From CAYWMP01 sp964459445 (lineage in GTDB: Bacteria; Desulfobacterota; DSM-4660; Desulfatiglandales; HGW-15), in NCBI GenBank assembly GCA_964459445.1, contig CAYWMP010000110.1, positions 1-19,937 of the forward strand: a stretch of 19,937 bases of DNA, given 5' to 3'. The notes under the pieces are model-generated. The model made no database searches and was not told the origin of the DNA. It was given only the letters and a program-made list of their open reading frames with translations. Numbering within the stretch: the stretch's first letter is position 1; each line of letters begins with the position of its first letter. Positions 8,275-16,395 of this stretch are shown piece by piece. The position numbers and the translations under genes are program-made.

Positions 8275-8391
8275 GTTTTAGTGATCTCCCCATTTCAGCT
8301 AGTGGTCGGTCCAAGTGTTCCATCTCATTCGTTCTCTGCAATTAGGCATTTTACTATGGTTGGTTTGAATATCATTGAATCATCCCCCCGT

Positions 8392-9744
8392 TTATAGTTG
8401 AGCCTTCATCCTGTCCAGAGTTTGCTCCACAAGGGTTCGAATCTCTTGAAGTCTTTTCTCGCTTTGGGCCTCAAATCGGAGCACGAGAATGGGGCCTGTA
8501 TTGGATGCGCGAAGCAATCCCCAACCATCCGGAAAAAGAACACGGACACCGTCAACGTCTACGATTTCATGATCGCTACAAAGTGCCTCCTTGACCATCT
8601 CAACAAGCCGAAATTTGTCTTTTTCCGAACACTGGACCCGGATCTCAGGGGTGTTGAAGGTTTGAGGGAGGCCTTCCAAAAATTGTGAAAGCGGCTCAGT
8701 TCTTCGGGCAGCGATTTCGAGCAGCCTGCAAGCAGCGTAGATGGCATCATCATATCCAAAGTAACGGTCCGCAAAAAACATATGCCCGCTCATTTCGCCC
8801 GCCATAACAGCCTTTTGCTCTTTTAGCATTTGTTTGATGAGCGAATGCCCCGTGCGCCACATGATCGGTCTCCCGCCCTTGGCCTTGATGTCGTCATACA
8901 TGCTCTGTGAGCACTTCACCTCGCCTATGAAGGTTGCTCCCGGATGATCTTTCAGGATCTCACGGGCAAAAATGACCATCAGCATATCTCCATAAATAAT
9001 TCTGCCCTTCTCGTCCACCACTCCGATCCTGTCCGCATCTCCGTCAAAGCCGATCCCCAATTGCAACCCTTTTCCCACGACGGTGTCTTTCAGAATCTTC
9101 ATGTTCTCGGGCACGGTTGGGTCGGGTTCATGATTCGGGAATGTGCCGTCCATCTCAAAAAAGAGCTCCGTTAGGTCACAGCCGAGACGTTTGAGGATGG
9201 GTCCTGCGACCACACCGCCTGTGCCGTTTCCCGCATCCACGGCCACTTTTACCGATTTTTCCAGGGTGATGTTGTTGACTACATAGTCGCAATAGGGGGT
9301 TATGACGTCGAAGGTTTCAAGGGAACCCTCCCCTCTCACAAAAGCCTCTTTCTCAAGGAGACGCCGAAAGCGCTGTATCTCTTCTCCATAAATGGTATCC
9401 GGTCCCAGGCAGACCTTGAAGCCGTTATACTCCGGAGGATTGTGGCTGGCCGTAATCATCATGCCGCCGTCTTTTTTAAGATGGCGCATGGCGAAATAAA
9501 AGACAGGAGTCGGACAAAGTCCGATATCCGTCACGGCCATCCCGGCTTTTATGAGTCCGTTAATGAGCGCCCTTCTGATATCGGGCGAAGTCAGTCGACA
9601 ATCACGACCCACAACGACACTCCGCCCTTCATGCCGTTGCAGGTAGGCGCCGTATCCCTGACCCATTCTTTCGACGTCCTTGAGATCAAAATCTTTATCT
9701 ACAACACCCCTAATATCGTATTCCCTAAATATCTCATCTTTCAT
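8392..9744 (-). CDS. manB: Phosphomannomutase/phosphoglucomutase
   Basis: Interconverts hexose-6-phosphate and hexose-1-phosphate; with the guanylyltransferase that follows, the likely main role is mannose-6-phosphate to mannose-1-phosphate for GDP-mannose. At 450 residues it is full length for the alpha-D-phosphohexomutase family. Seen: catalytic phosphoserine Ser100 in TASHNPP; metal-binding loop DGDADR at 234-239; substrate-recognition loop GEMSGH at 316-321; C-terminal phosphate-binding part RASNTGPILVLRFE. All four functional loops are intact. AlgC-type enzymes also accept glucose phosphates, so substrate preference cannot be fixed from sequence. It is the first gene of the leftward block and diverges from the exbB-type gene across about 300 bp. 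Confidence 0.93.
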   Translation of the reverse strand: MKDEIFREYDIRGVVDKDFDLKDVERMGQGYGAYLQRHEGRSVVVGRDCRLTSPDIRRALINGLIKAGMAVTDIGLCPTPVFYFAMRHLKKDGGMMITASHNPPEYNGFKVCLGPDTIYGEEIQRFRRLLEKEAFVRGEGSLETFDVITPYCDYVVNNITLEKSVKVAVDAGNGTGGVVAGPILKRLGCDLTELFFEMDGTFPNHEPDPTVPENMKILKDTVVGKGLQLGIGFDGDADRIGVVDEKGRIIYGDMLMVIFAREILKDHPGATFIGEVKCSQSMYDDIKAKGGRPIMWRTGHSLIKQMLKEQKAVMAGEMSGHMFFADRYFGYDDAIYAACRLLEIAARRTEPLSQFLEGLPQTFNTPEIRVQCSEKDKFRLVEMVKEALCSDHEIVDVDGVRVLFPDGWGLLRASNTGPILVLRFEAQSEKRLQEIRTLVEQTLDRMKAQL

Positions 9745-10045
9745 GCGTTTGACACCCTGTTCTGGATTCTTTTATGCGGATTTCTCATAATTATGTATGA
9801 CAATGGCGGAGGCATTTTTAAGGCATGGCCTCTATTTCATAGTCACGCATAACGAGATCTTCGACACGGCTCTTGGTACCGAATTTCTTATAATGAAATA
9901 AAAACTTGCTTCTAAGGCCTGTGATATTAGCAAGGTTGAAAGGGCTTGTCATCATTTGGGCTTTGTTTTTATCCGCCTTGACTTTCCGCCTTTTTTATAG
10001 ATGATGTAGGGTCAACCCGTAACGCACAACCTGTGGAGATTTCAG
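9745..10045. other. Divergent intergenic region (manB-like / exbB-like)
   Basis: No gene seen. It must hold promoters for both directions. A perfect TATAAT is present on the plus strand at 9889-9894 without a good -35 partner, and TTGACT at 9978-9983 without a correctly spaced -10. No confident promoter can be assigned on either strand. Confidence 0.5.
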
Positions 10046-10660
10046 GTGATTGACCTCATCGTAAAAGGCGGCCCATTTATTTATCCCATCATCATCTGTT
10101 CCATCATTGCCCTGGCGGTGTTTCTTGAAAGGATCTGGGTATTGCGCCGCAAGCACATCATCCCCAATGAATTTATTCGTCAAATTGAGGAATTGGTAAA
10201 AAAAAGAAAGATCTCAGAGGCCGTATTTCTATGCCAGGGAGACCCCTCATCCATCGCAAAAATATTTTTGGCGGGACTCAAAAACGCCGGGCGGGGGATG
10301 TGGCTGGTCAAGGAGGCGATCGAAGAACGGGGAGGCAGGGAGGCTGTAATCCTTGAAAAATATGTAGGCATCCTCTCGACTATTGCCAATTTGACTCCCC
10401 TATTGGGCCTACTCGGAACGGTTTCAGGTATGATAAAAACTTTCAATGTCATCTCTGTCCAGGGAGTAGGTAACCCGGCTCCCCTGGCCGGAGGAATTGC
10501 TGAAGCCCTCATTACAACGGCCACAGGGCTTAGTGTGGCAATTCCTACTCTCGTGTGTCACCGCATTGTAAAGGATAAGGCCGAATCACTTATCTTTGAA
10601 ATGGAAGAGAGTTCCATAAGAATAATTGAGATCATGGAAAATTATATTACCAAAAGGTAA
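10046..10660 (+). CDS. MotA/TolQ/ExbB-family proton channel subunit
   Basis: Inner-membrane subunit that, with an ExbD/TolR partner, forms a proton channel converting proton motive force into mechanical work on the envelope (TonB-dependent uptake, Tol-Pal constriction or similar). At 204 residues it has three predicted membrane segments: about 8-26, 106-132 and 150-172. Seen: the conserved stretch LTPLLGLLGTVSGMIKTF and the third-helix signature GGIAEALITTATGLSVAIPTL. The start is GTG at 10046, with GGAG about 8 bases upstream; no ATG is suitably placed. The exbD-type gene follows after 74 bp. Sequence alone does not tell ExbB from TolQ; no tonB, tolA, tolB or pal gene is in the window. Confidence 0.93.
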   Translation: MIDLIVKGGPFIYPIIICSIIALAVFLERIWVLRRKHIIPNEFIRQIEELVKKRKISEAVFLCQGDPSSIAKIFLAGLKNAGRGMWLVKEAIEERGGREAVILEKYVGILSTIANLTPLLGLLGTVSGMIKTFNVISVQGVGNPAPLAGGIAEALITTATGLSVAIPTLVCHRIVKDKAESLIFEMEESSIRIIEIMENYITKR

Positions 10661-10734
10661 TTCTTGGATTTTGTGTCAATTTAGTGCTTTGAATATTCTG
10701 TGCATTTCGGAATGCTTCGGTAGGTAAAAGGTTC

Positions 10735-11151
10735 ATGCGCTTTAGAAAAGGTAGAGAAGAAGAAGCGAGACTCGGTATCGCACCCCTTATTGATATCGTA
10801 TTTTTGCTTTTGATCTTCTTCATGGTGACCTCGCACTTTGACGTTGCTTCCGGAGTCCGCATCACACTGCCAAAGGTTGCCCGGAACATCTTCCAGGAAG
10901 AGGGACAGAAGATAACGCTTGTCATCGATAAATCGGGACAGACCTATTTGGAACGAAAGAAGATAGACACAAAGGCATTGAAAAGGGGGCTGGAAGATCT
11001 TCTCCATGAAAAAAACATCACCCATCTCATCCTTCAGGCTGATAGGGATGTGGCGCACGGGAAGGTGGTAGAGGTTATGGACATTGCCAAAACCGCCGGC
11101 GTTCCGTCTATCGTCATTGCTGCCCGTTGGAAAGCAGACAAGGTATTCTAG
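10735..11151 (+). CDS. ExbD/TolR-family protein
   Basis: Partner of the preceding ExbB/TolQ-type protein. At 138 residues it has a short cytoplasmic N-terminus, one membrane helix (about 18-35), and a periplasmic domain. Seen: APLIDIVFLLLIFFMVTS with Asp20, the conserved protonatable Asp of ExbD/TolR that the channel needs; then a periplasmic part with VIDKSGQTYLERKKID and ILQADRDVAHGKVVEVMDIAKTAGV, typical of the family. ATG start with an AGGT/AAAAGG ribosome binding site. The stop is 25 bp before the FtsB-like start, so the genes are probably co-transcribed. Product certain at family level; ExbD versus TolR not resolved. Confidence 0.94.
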   Translation: MRFRKGREEEARLGIAPLIDIVFLLLIFFMVTSHFDVASGVRITLPKVARNIFQEEGQKITLVIDKSGQTYLERKKIDTKALKRGLEDLLHEKNITHLILQADRDVAHGKVVEVMDIAKTAGVPSIVIAARWKADKVF

Positions 11152-11176
11152 TTTTTTGTCTTTGGAGTAACGGTTC

Positions 11177-11506
11177 TTGAGTGTTTCCAAAAAGGGATTT
11201 TTGAAATTTTCATTTCTGGCACTGTTATTCTTGGGGCTTATCGTAGCCTGGCTTGGGTTTGGTGAACGAGGTTTCATTCACCTCTATCGGATGGAAAAGG
11301 AAAGACAAGCCCATCTTCAAAGAATCAGCAATCTGGAAAAGAAGAATCAGACCCTCTTGGAAGAGATCAAACGGCTTCGCTCAGACAAGAAATACCTGGA
11401 GTCCATTGCAAGGAAAGAACTGGGACTTGTGAAGGATAACGAAGTCCTCTACAGATTTCTCCAAGAAGACGAAAAGGAGGACTCATCAAAGGGAGGCCAA
11501 GAGTAA
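11177..11506 (+). CDS. FtsB/DivIC-like septum formation initiator protein
   Basis: Small bitopic membrane protein of the septum formation initiator family; FtsB/DivIC bridges FtsL and FtsQ in the divisome. At 109 residues: a short basic cytoplasmic N-terminus, one membrane helix about 10-27, a coiled coil about 38-72 (KERQAHLQRISNLEKKN onward), then ESIARKELGLVKDNEVLY, which matches the family's conserved R-E-L-G segment, and an acidic C-terminal tail. The start is TTG at 11177, with GGAG 9 bases upstream; no ATG precedes the membrane helix. It directly follows the exbD-type gene. Family assignment is good; a true role in division is inferred. Confidence 0.85.
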   Translation: MSVSKKGFLKFSFLALLFLGLIVAWLGFGERGFIHLYRMEKERQAHLQRISNLEKKNQTLLEEIKRLRSDKKYLESIARKELGLVKDNEVLYRFLQEDEKEDSSKGGQE

Positions 11507-11576
11507 GACGGATAAAAACGCTGAACTGCTCAAATAAGCTAGCGTAATCCCAAAAACAGGGAGGGGAACTTCGGTC

Positions 11577-12299
11577 ATGTCGGAATCGAATGAATTGAAT
11601 GCCAAAATTCTAGGACAGAATCCTTCTGCAAGTACTCTTTTTTTGTTGCTATCGGAAATGAAGGAAAAGGGAATGCATAAAAGGGTGATACAGGAATGCC
11701 TCAAGGCCTTAAATGTTTATCACGACGATCTCCATCTCAGGCGACTCTTGGCTGAATGCTATTATGCGGAAGGGCTCGTCCATCAAGCCGGTGAGGAGTT
11801 GAAACGGGTCACATCACAGATCGATCTTCTGGCCTCCGCTTTCAAATTAAAGGGTGAAATCTTCATCAAGCAAAATAGAGAAGACGAGGCCATTGAGGCC
11901 TTGAAATGCTATCTGGCCCACAAACCGGACGACCCCGAGATCCAAACAACTCTGAATAAACTGGAAGGTATAGAGGGAGAACTCCCGGCAGAGGCTCCCG
12001 AGCCCGTTGTGGAAGAGGGCCCTCGTGAGATTGCCACCCCGACCCTGGCTGAGGTGTACTTTGATCAAGGGCAAATTCAAGAAGCTATCGATACCTATGA
12101 AAAGGTCCTTAGGATAAAACCGGAGGATGAGTACTTGAAGGCGCGCCTTGAAGAATTAAAAAATATGATCGAAGTTCAACCCGACTCCGAAGCGCCCCTT
12201 GAGGACCCGCTCAAAGCGAAAAAGCAAAGGCTGGTGGGTATTCTCGAGATGTGGCGTAACAACATTCGAAAAATCTCTGAAAACTCTGCCCCAGCCTAA
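11577..12299 (+). CDS. Tetratricopeptide-repeat protein
   Basis: Scaffold-type protein of 240 residues, with no signal peptide or membrane segment, so probably cytoplasmic. TPR-like helical hairpins are visible at about 18-50, 53-80, 86-119 and 154-187 (clearest: LAEVYFDQGQIQEAIDTYEK). An acidic, proline-rich linker (about 132-150) divides two TPR parts, and the C-terminus ends in a basic-aromatic helix (KKQRLVGILEMWRNNIRKI) that may bind a partner. ATG start with a strong GGGAGGGG purine run about 12 bases upstream. It is last in the exbB-exbD-ftsB-like run, 70 bp after the previous stop, so co-transcription is likely but not certain. Its stop overlaps the stop of the convergent kinase gene by 4 bp. 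Specific partner unknown. Confidence 0.82.
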   Translation: MSESNELNAKILGQNPSASTLFLLLSEMKEKGMHKRVIQECLKALNVYHDDLHLRRLLAECYYAEGLVHQAGEELKRVTSQIDLLASAFKLKGEIFIKQNREDEAIEALKCYLAHKPDDPEIQTTLNKLEGIEGELPAEAPEPVVEEGPREIATPTLAEVYFDQGQIQEAIDTYEKVLRIKPEDEYLKARLEELKNMIEVQPDSEAPLEDPLKAKKQRLVGILEMWRNNIRKISENSAPA

Positions 12300-14497
12300 C
12301 GCTCCAACTCTGACCTCACGGCTTCTGCAAAGGTTTCAAAAAGGAATGGTTTTCTGATATAGGCGCCCGCCCCTAATCTTTCCGCTTCCTTGACCCGTTC
12401 GGTTTCTGAAAACCCACTGACCAGGATCGCCTTTTGTTCCGAGCTAAACTGTAGAATCCGCCGGTAGGTTTCAAGACCATCAATGCCCGGGTCCATGATC
12501 ATATCCAGCACAACCAAATCAACGGGATTGTTTTTCACCATTTCAACCGCCTCTTCGCCGTTCGAAGCCACCGATACGAAATAGCCCAGCTTTGTAAGAA
12601 TCTGCGAGGCGATGTTGCGCTGATCCTCCATGTCGTCCACAACCAGGATTGTTTCGCCCCTGCCAAGCAATTCTTCGGTCGGACGTGTCGCCGTTTTTTG
12701 AGCGAGTTCTTCTCTCGTGACGGGAAAATAGAGGGTGAAGGTCGTGCCTTCTCCCTCAATGCTGGCGACATCGATGTATCCGCCGTGATCCTTTACTGTT
12801 CCCCAAACAACGGCCATGCCCAAACCTGTCCCGCTTCTGCCCATTTCTTTTTTGGTGTAGAAGGGCTCAAATATTCTCTCCAGATCGTTCGGGCCAATAC
12901 CCATGCCGGTATCAGTTACCTTCAGGAGCACGTAGTCTCCAACTTTGACATGGTCATATCCCTTGATGGGCCGATCTATGTATTGGTTTTCGGTCGATAT
13001 GGTCAACCGCCCGCCCTCCGGCATGGCTTCTGCTGCATTGGAAACCAAGTTCATGATGGTCTTGAATAGGTGAACCGGTGAACCCAGGGTATTGAGCAGC
13101 TTTTCATCGAGGCATTTCTCAATGCCAACCTTGGGATGGAGGGTCTTTAATTGATGATACTCCGGGGTTCTCAAATAGTCGTTGATGATGTTGTTTAGAT
13201 TTGCGACCTCGGTAACCGCAACACCCCTTCTGCCCAATGTCAAAAGGTCCTGAACAATGGCAGCCGCCTTTTCTCCGGATCTCTGTATGGTCAAGACGGT
13301 CTTCTTCAATTGGCTGTCATTGGGGATCTGCATTAAAAGGAGATCCGGACAACTGACCAAACCCGCAAGGATGTTGTTGAGATCATGGGCCACACCCCCT
13401 GCAAGGGTTCCTAGGGCCTCCATTTTCTGGGCACGCTGCAGTTGTGCTTGAAGACTTATTTTTTCCTCTTCAGCCTTCCTCTGGGCAGACATATCGCGGT
13501 TGTATATAACCGCTCCGACAAAATTTCCTCCCTCATCAAAAATAGCCTTTTCTTTTCTCCAGACAGTGATGATGGAACCGTCACGACAAACAAGCTCAAC
13601 CTCGCTCTCTACGTAACCGGTCTCCTTTAGAATGGCGAATTTCCTTTCATAAAGGCCCTTGCTATTTTCGCTGATGAATCTTGTTGTGTGATTTCCGATA
13701 ATTTCATCGTGTCTATACCCAAGCAGGATCTTGTGGGTATTATTGCAATCTACGATTTTTCCCAGACCGTCCAGAACCTCAACCCCATCGGGAGCGGCCT
13801 CGAAAAGGACCCGGTAGTTCTCCTTTTTTTCTAGGTTATTGGTAATATCTCGGATGGTACTATAGAGTTCCAGACTCTCGATGGCGTTGGAACTGTGTTG
13901 AAGAATGACGGACAGTAGGGAGAGGGAGAGGTCGGGTATTTCATTCTTGCTCTTATTGAGCATGCCCATAAACATCCCCCGAATCCTCGAACTGGTGGCC
14001 ATGACATGAAGCACCAAATGTTTGTCGTAGTCCCTAGATGGAATAATGACCGGCCTGGCCTCCTTTAATACCCAGGCAAAGGTCCTGTTATCGATCAAAA
14101 AATCTACTTCCTTTTGTAGATGCTCCCTGTGATCATCGGGATCTACATCCATTAGAGCAAAATCATGGGTGGTTTGATCTACCAATAAGAAGGCCATGGC
14201 CTCGAATTCAATCAGGCGTCCGATGCGCGACTTGGTTTCGTTGAGAATCATGGGCGTATCTTGAAGTTTCTTGATGCTCGGTTGAAAATCCCCAAGGGAG
14301 GCGGCCATGTCCAAGGCCTCAAGGGTAAAACGGTTCACTTCCTCCAGGTATTTGATGCGTTCCTCGAGAAACTGGATGTGTTTCTCGAGGTATTGAATCG
14401 GGCTCTCCTGGTATTGCTCAGGTTTCTCAAGGAATTCCATGGATCCCTCAAACCGCTTTAAACCATGCTGAAACCCTTTATTAGCGTTCATCGCCAT
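12296..14497 (-). CDS. Soluble hybrid sensor histidine kinase (coiled coil - GAF-like - PAS - HisKA - HATPase - REC)
   Basis: Cytoplasmic hybrid two-component kinase with no membrane segment. Numbered from ATG 14497 (733 aa): a heptad-repeat coiled coil about 20-60; a GAF-like sensor about 90-210; PAS about 226-341; a short coil; HisKA with His371 in GGVAHDLNNILAG; HATPase_c with N-box MNLVSNAAEA, DTGMGIG and SGTGLGM; C-terminal receiver with acidic pair Asp621-Asp622, phospho-acceptor Asp665 (VVLDMIMDPG) and Lys716 (RKPF). All catalytic residues are intact. An in-frame TTG at 14509 sits only 3 bases after an AGGAGG, and another ATG is at 14491, so the exact start is uncertain. It overlaps the end of the HDOD gene, so coupled translation is likely. 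Output may go through a separate phosphotransfer or regulator elsewhere. Confidence 0.88.
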   Translation of the reverse strand: MAMNANKGFQHGLKRFEGSMEFLEKPEQYQESPIQYLEKHIQFLEERIKYLEEVNRFTLEALDMAASLGDFQPSIKKLQDTPMILNETKSRIGRLIEFEAMAFLLVDQTTHDFALMDVDPDDHREHLQKEVDFLIDNRTFAWVLKEARPVIIPSRDYDKHLVLHVMATSSRIRGMFMGMLNKSKNEIPDLSLSLLSVILQHSSNAIESLELYSTIRDITNNLEKKENYRVLFEAAPDGVEVLDGLGKIVDCNNTHKILLGYRHDEIIGNHTTRFISENSKGLYERKFAILKETGYVESEVELVCRDGSIITVWRKEKAIFDEGGNFVGAVIYNRDMSAQRKAEEEKISLQAQLQRAQKMEALGTLAGGVAHDLNNILAGLVSCPDLLLMQIPNDSQLKKTVLTIQRSGEKAAAIVQDLLTLGRRGVAVTEVANLNNIINDYLRTPEYHQLKTLHPKVGIEKCLDEKLLNTLGSPVHLFKTIMNLVSNAAEAMPEGGRLTISTENQYIDRPIKGYDHVKVGDYVLLKVTDTGMGIGPNDLERIFEPFYTKKEMGRSGTGLGMAVVWGTVKDHGGYIDVASIEGEGTTFTLYFPVTREELAQKTATRPTEELLGRGETILVVDDMEDQRNIASQILTKLGYFVSVASNGEEAVEMVKNNPVDLVVLDMIMDPGIDGLETYRRILQFSSEQKAILVSGFSETERVKEAERLGAGAYIRKPFLFETFAEAVRSELER

Positions 14498-15746
14498 AAA
14501 TAAACTCAAAGACCTCCTCTACCTGACGATCCATTTGCTCAACAACCGAGCCCAATACATTGGGAGACAACCCGATAAGGTCCCATGCCTCGTTCTCCAG
14601 ATTTGGAACAAGGAACTCTCCGCTTGTTCCCATACCCGCGGCACTTGATACAATATCTGCCAAGTGTACTAGAGCCGACTCCAAAGGCAGTTGCGCTTCC
14701 ATGGGGCTATGGTGATACTTTACGATGTTCTCTAGCGATATGGGCAGCTTCCATTTTGTCAAGAGTAGTTCCCCGATCTTGGCATGGTCGAAACCCAAGG
14801 TTTTGATTTCAGCTTCCTGCAAAGAACATTGGTCGCGACGTGACATGAGAAGCGCACTTCGTGCGTGGAAAGGCGTGTAATTGTAGAGCACCAGCCGACC
14901 TATATCGTGAAGCAATCCGGCCACGAACAATCGTTCCGTGTTGCGCACGTTCTTGTAAGTTCCCAGGCTCCGTGCATTGATGCCGCAGGCGATGCTATGG
15001 TGCCAAAATGATTTCATATCCATGAGATCATCAGGAATGTTTTTGAATATGTTTATGACATTGATTCCCATGGCCAAAGTGCTCAATTGTTTTGTACCGA
15101 TGATGGCCACGGCCCGGGATAGGGTATCCACTTTGGATGGAAAACCGTAAAAAGGACTGTTCACAATCTTCAAAAGCCGAGCTGAAAGTGTAGTATCTTT
15201 ACTGATCACCCTGGCTATGTCGTTGGCCGAGCTGTTTGGCTTTTTTATCACCTCATTGATTTGCACAAAGATGTTTGGGAGCGTTGGGAGAATAATGTCC
15301 CTTTGGATGAGTTTGACGGGATCCATCTTTGGCAAGTCGCCTTCTTTCAAATCCATGCACTCGTCGTGTGGCCCCGGTATAGTTTTACACTTTTCTTGGT
15401 CATCTTTCTGCGATTCATCGAATTGATCGGCCTGGCGATGTGTACAAATTCGGATCATCTCCTTGATCGCCGGATGATCGATATCTGTAAGCAGAAAGCG
15501 CTCACGGATTTTTTTTTCAATTTCCTCCATATGAGCCTGATCGCGCTTTGATTGTTGCTCTAGTTCTGATTTTTCTCCGGATACGCCAGCCACATTGGCT
15601 TCGAAAACACCCCATATCTTTAAAATCCTCAAGTGTTTGGGTGTGAGTTTGGTGCCCTTCCCGATGAGGAATCTGCCGTTGCGGCATCTCACGTCCTCAG
15701 CCAACACCATTTCCGGGCCTATTTCTGCAACATTAATGATTCCCAT
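14481..15746 (-). CDS. HDOD domain signalling protein
   Basis: Protein of 421 residues with an N-terminal wing domain (about 1-55, PEMVLAEDVRCRNGRFLIGKG), a charged linker (55-145), and an HDOD domain (about 150-350). Seen: LPTLPNIFVQINEVI, VISKDTTLSARLLKIVNSPFYGF and SRAVAIIGTKQLSTLAMGI, the HDOD core. Unusually for the family name, HD-type metal-ligand positions look filled: His249/His250, HD 280-281 (LLHDIGRL), His321, HH 345-346 and Asp364. HDOD proteins act in bacterial signalling, motility and stress responses; their biochemical activity is mostly unclear. It has no GYP motif, so it is not an HD-GYP phosphodiesterase. Start ATG 15746 with GAAGG further upstream than usual. It is followed by, and overlaps, the hybrid kinase. 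Confidence 0.88.
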   Translation of the reverse strand: MGIINVAEIGPEMVLAEDVRCRNGRFLIGKGTKLTPKHLRILKIWGVFEANVAGVSGEKSELEQQSKRDQAHMEEIEKKIRERFLLTDIDHPAIKEMIRICTHRQADQFDESQKDDQEKCKTIPGPHDECMDLKEGDLPKMDPVKLIQRDIILPTLPNIFVQINEVIKKPNSSANDIARVISKDTTLSARLLKIVNSPFYGFPSKVDTLSRAVAIIGTKQLSTLAMGINVINIFKNIPDDLMDMKSFWHHSIACGINARSLGTYKNVRNTERLFVAGLLHDIGRLVLYNYTPFHARSALLMSRRDQCSLQEAEIKTLGFDHAKIGELLLTKWKLPISLENIVKYHHSPMEAQLPLESALVHLADIVSSAAGMGTSGEFLVPNLENEAWDLIGLSPNVLGSVVEQMDRQVEEVFEFIYGDER

Positions 15747-15836
15747 GAACCGACACTCGTCGCCTTCCTTCTATTTGCCTCTACTTGTTGTCTTTAGATG
15801 GGATCCTTGGCTTTATCTAAAGATCGAAATTACAAC

Positions 15837-15865
15837 ATTAGAGATGTTCAGTGTCCTTGCCTCAA
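15837..15865 (-). promoter_or_regulatory. Sigma-70-type promoter candidate for the HDOD-kinase pair
   Basis: Minus strand TTGAGG (15865-15860), 17-bp spacer, TCTAAT (15842-15837): 4/6 and 5/6 matches to -35 and -10 at ideal spacing. The predicted start near 15830 gives a leader of about 85 nt to ATG 15746. Confidence 0.4.
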
Positions 15866-16237
15866 AGCCTGGTGATATGTTTCTTTTAAGAGATCTTCTA
15901 AGTACGCTCTATTTTGCTGGAATCTGAAGGTCTGAAGGCTTTCTATAAAAAGACCTCAACCGGATACCCCACCAGAAACGCCCTTTAGAGAATTTGCTAA
16001 AGTCAAAAAGATGAGATCCCGCCCGGGCCGTTATCAAGCAAGGGTCTATGGGTAATATCGGCCGAATGGGCGCCAAACTAAAGGATATTTAGAGGTTTTT
16101 GAGATGGAAGGATTCTTGGAATATCTAAGGATTGAGAAAAAAAGAGAGGCTATAAGGGATATATAGGCCAATCAAATTGGGATGAAATAATGAACGACCC
16201 TACGCAAGCAGAAGGTATCAATGTGAAGTTATCTACG

Positions 16238-16280
16238 CGCCCCAAGGGGCGGAGAATTTCACGCTTGTCCGCCTAGGCGG
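16238..16280. repeat. Two adjacent G+C-rich palindromes in an AT-rich gap
   Basis: CGCCCC-AA-GGGGCG (16238-16251) and the perfect 12-bp palindrome CCGCCTAGGCGG (16269-16280), separated by 17 bases. They stand out from the AT-rich surroundings and resemble small dispersed intergenic repeats; only one copy is in this window. Neither is followed by a good T-run. Confidence 0.45.
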
Positions 16281-16395
16281 GTTAATACGAATATGAATAA
16301 ATTAATAAATATTAGTATAAAATGATTATGAAGAACAAAGATTTAGATTAGCATTCTGGCCCAACAGCGGGCAAAATGCCCTGAATCAAAGGCCT

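Larger units (their letters stand above)
15747..16395. other. 649-bp gene-poor intergenic region
   Basis: No convincing gene. It holds a promoter candidate for the HDOD gene (15837-15865), a tiny plus-strand reading frame with a ribosome binding site (16104-16166), two adjacent G+C-rich palindromes (16238-16280), and a very AT-rich stretch (about 16284-16350). No clear terminator for the leftward inositol-phosphatase-like gene was found here. Confidence 0.6.

Noticed and set aside
7891..8397. 168-codon open frame on the plus strand
   Set aside because: Antisense to the well supported mannose-1-phosphate guanylyltransferase gene; no protein features.
9978..10001. TTGACT and TATAGA upstream of the exbB-type gene
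   Set aside because: Only 12 bp apart, too short for a sigma-70 promoter.
10681..11277. 198-codon open frame on the minus strand
   Set aside because: Antisense to the exbD-type gene with its conserved Asp helix; the frame is a shadow.
16061..16076. Second -24/-12-like sequence on the minus strand, TTGGCGCCCATTCGGC
   Set aside because: GG and GC spacing fits, but the -12 half is CGGC rather than TTGC and it is over 300 bp from the HDOD start.
16340..16395. Possible terminator after the inositol-phosphatase-like gene (GGGCA / TGCCC)
   Set aside because: Only a 5-bp stem with a 3-nt loop and no following T-run on the minus strand.
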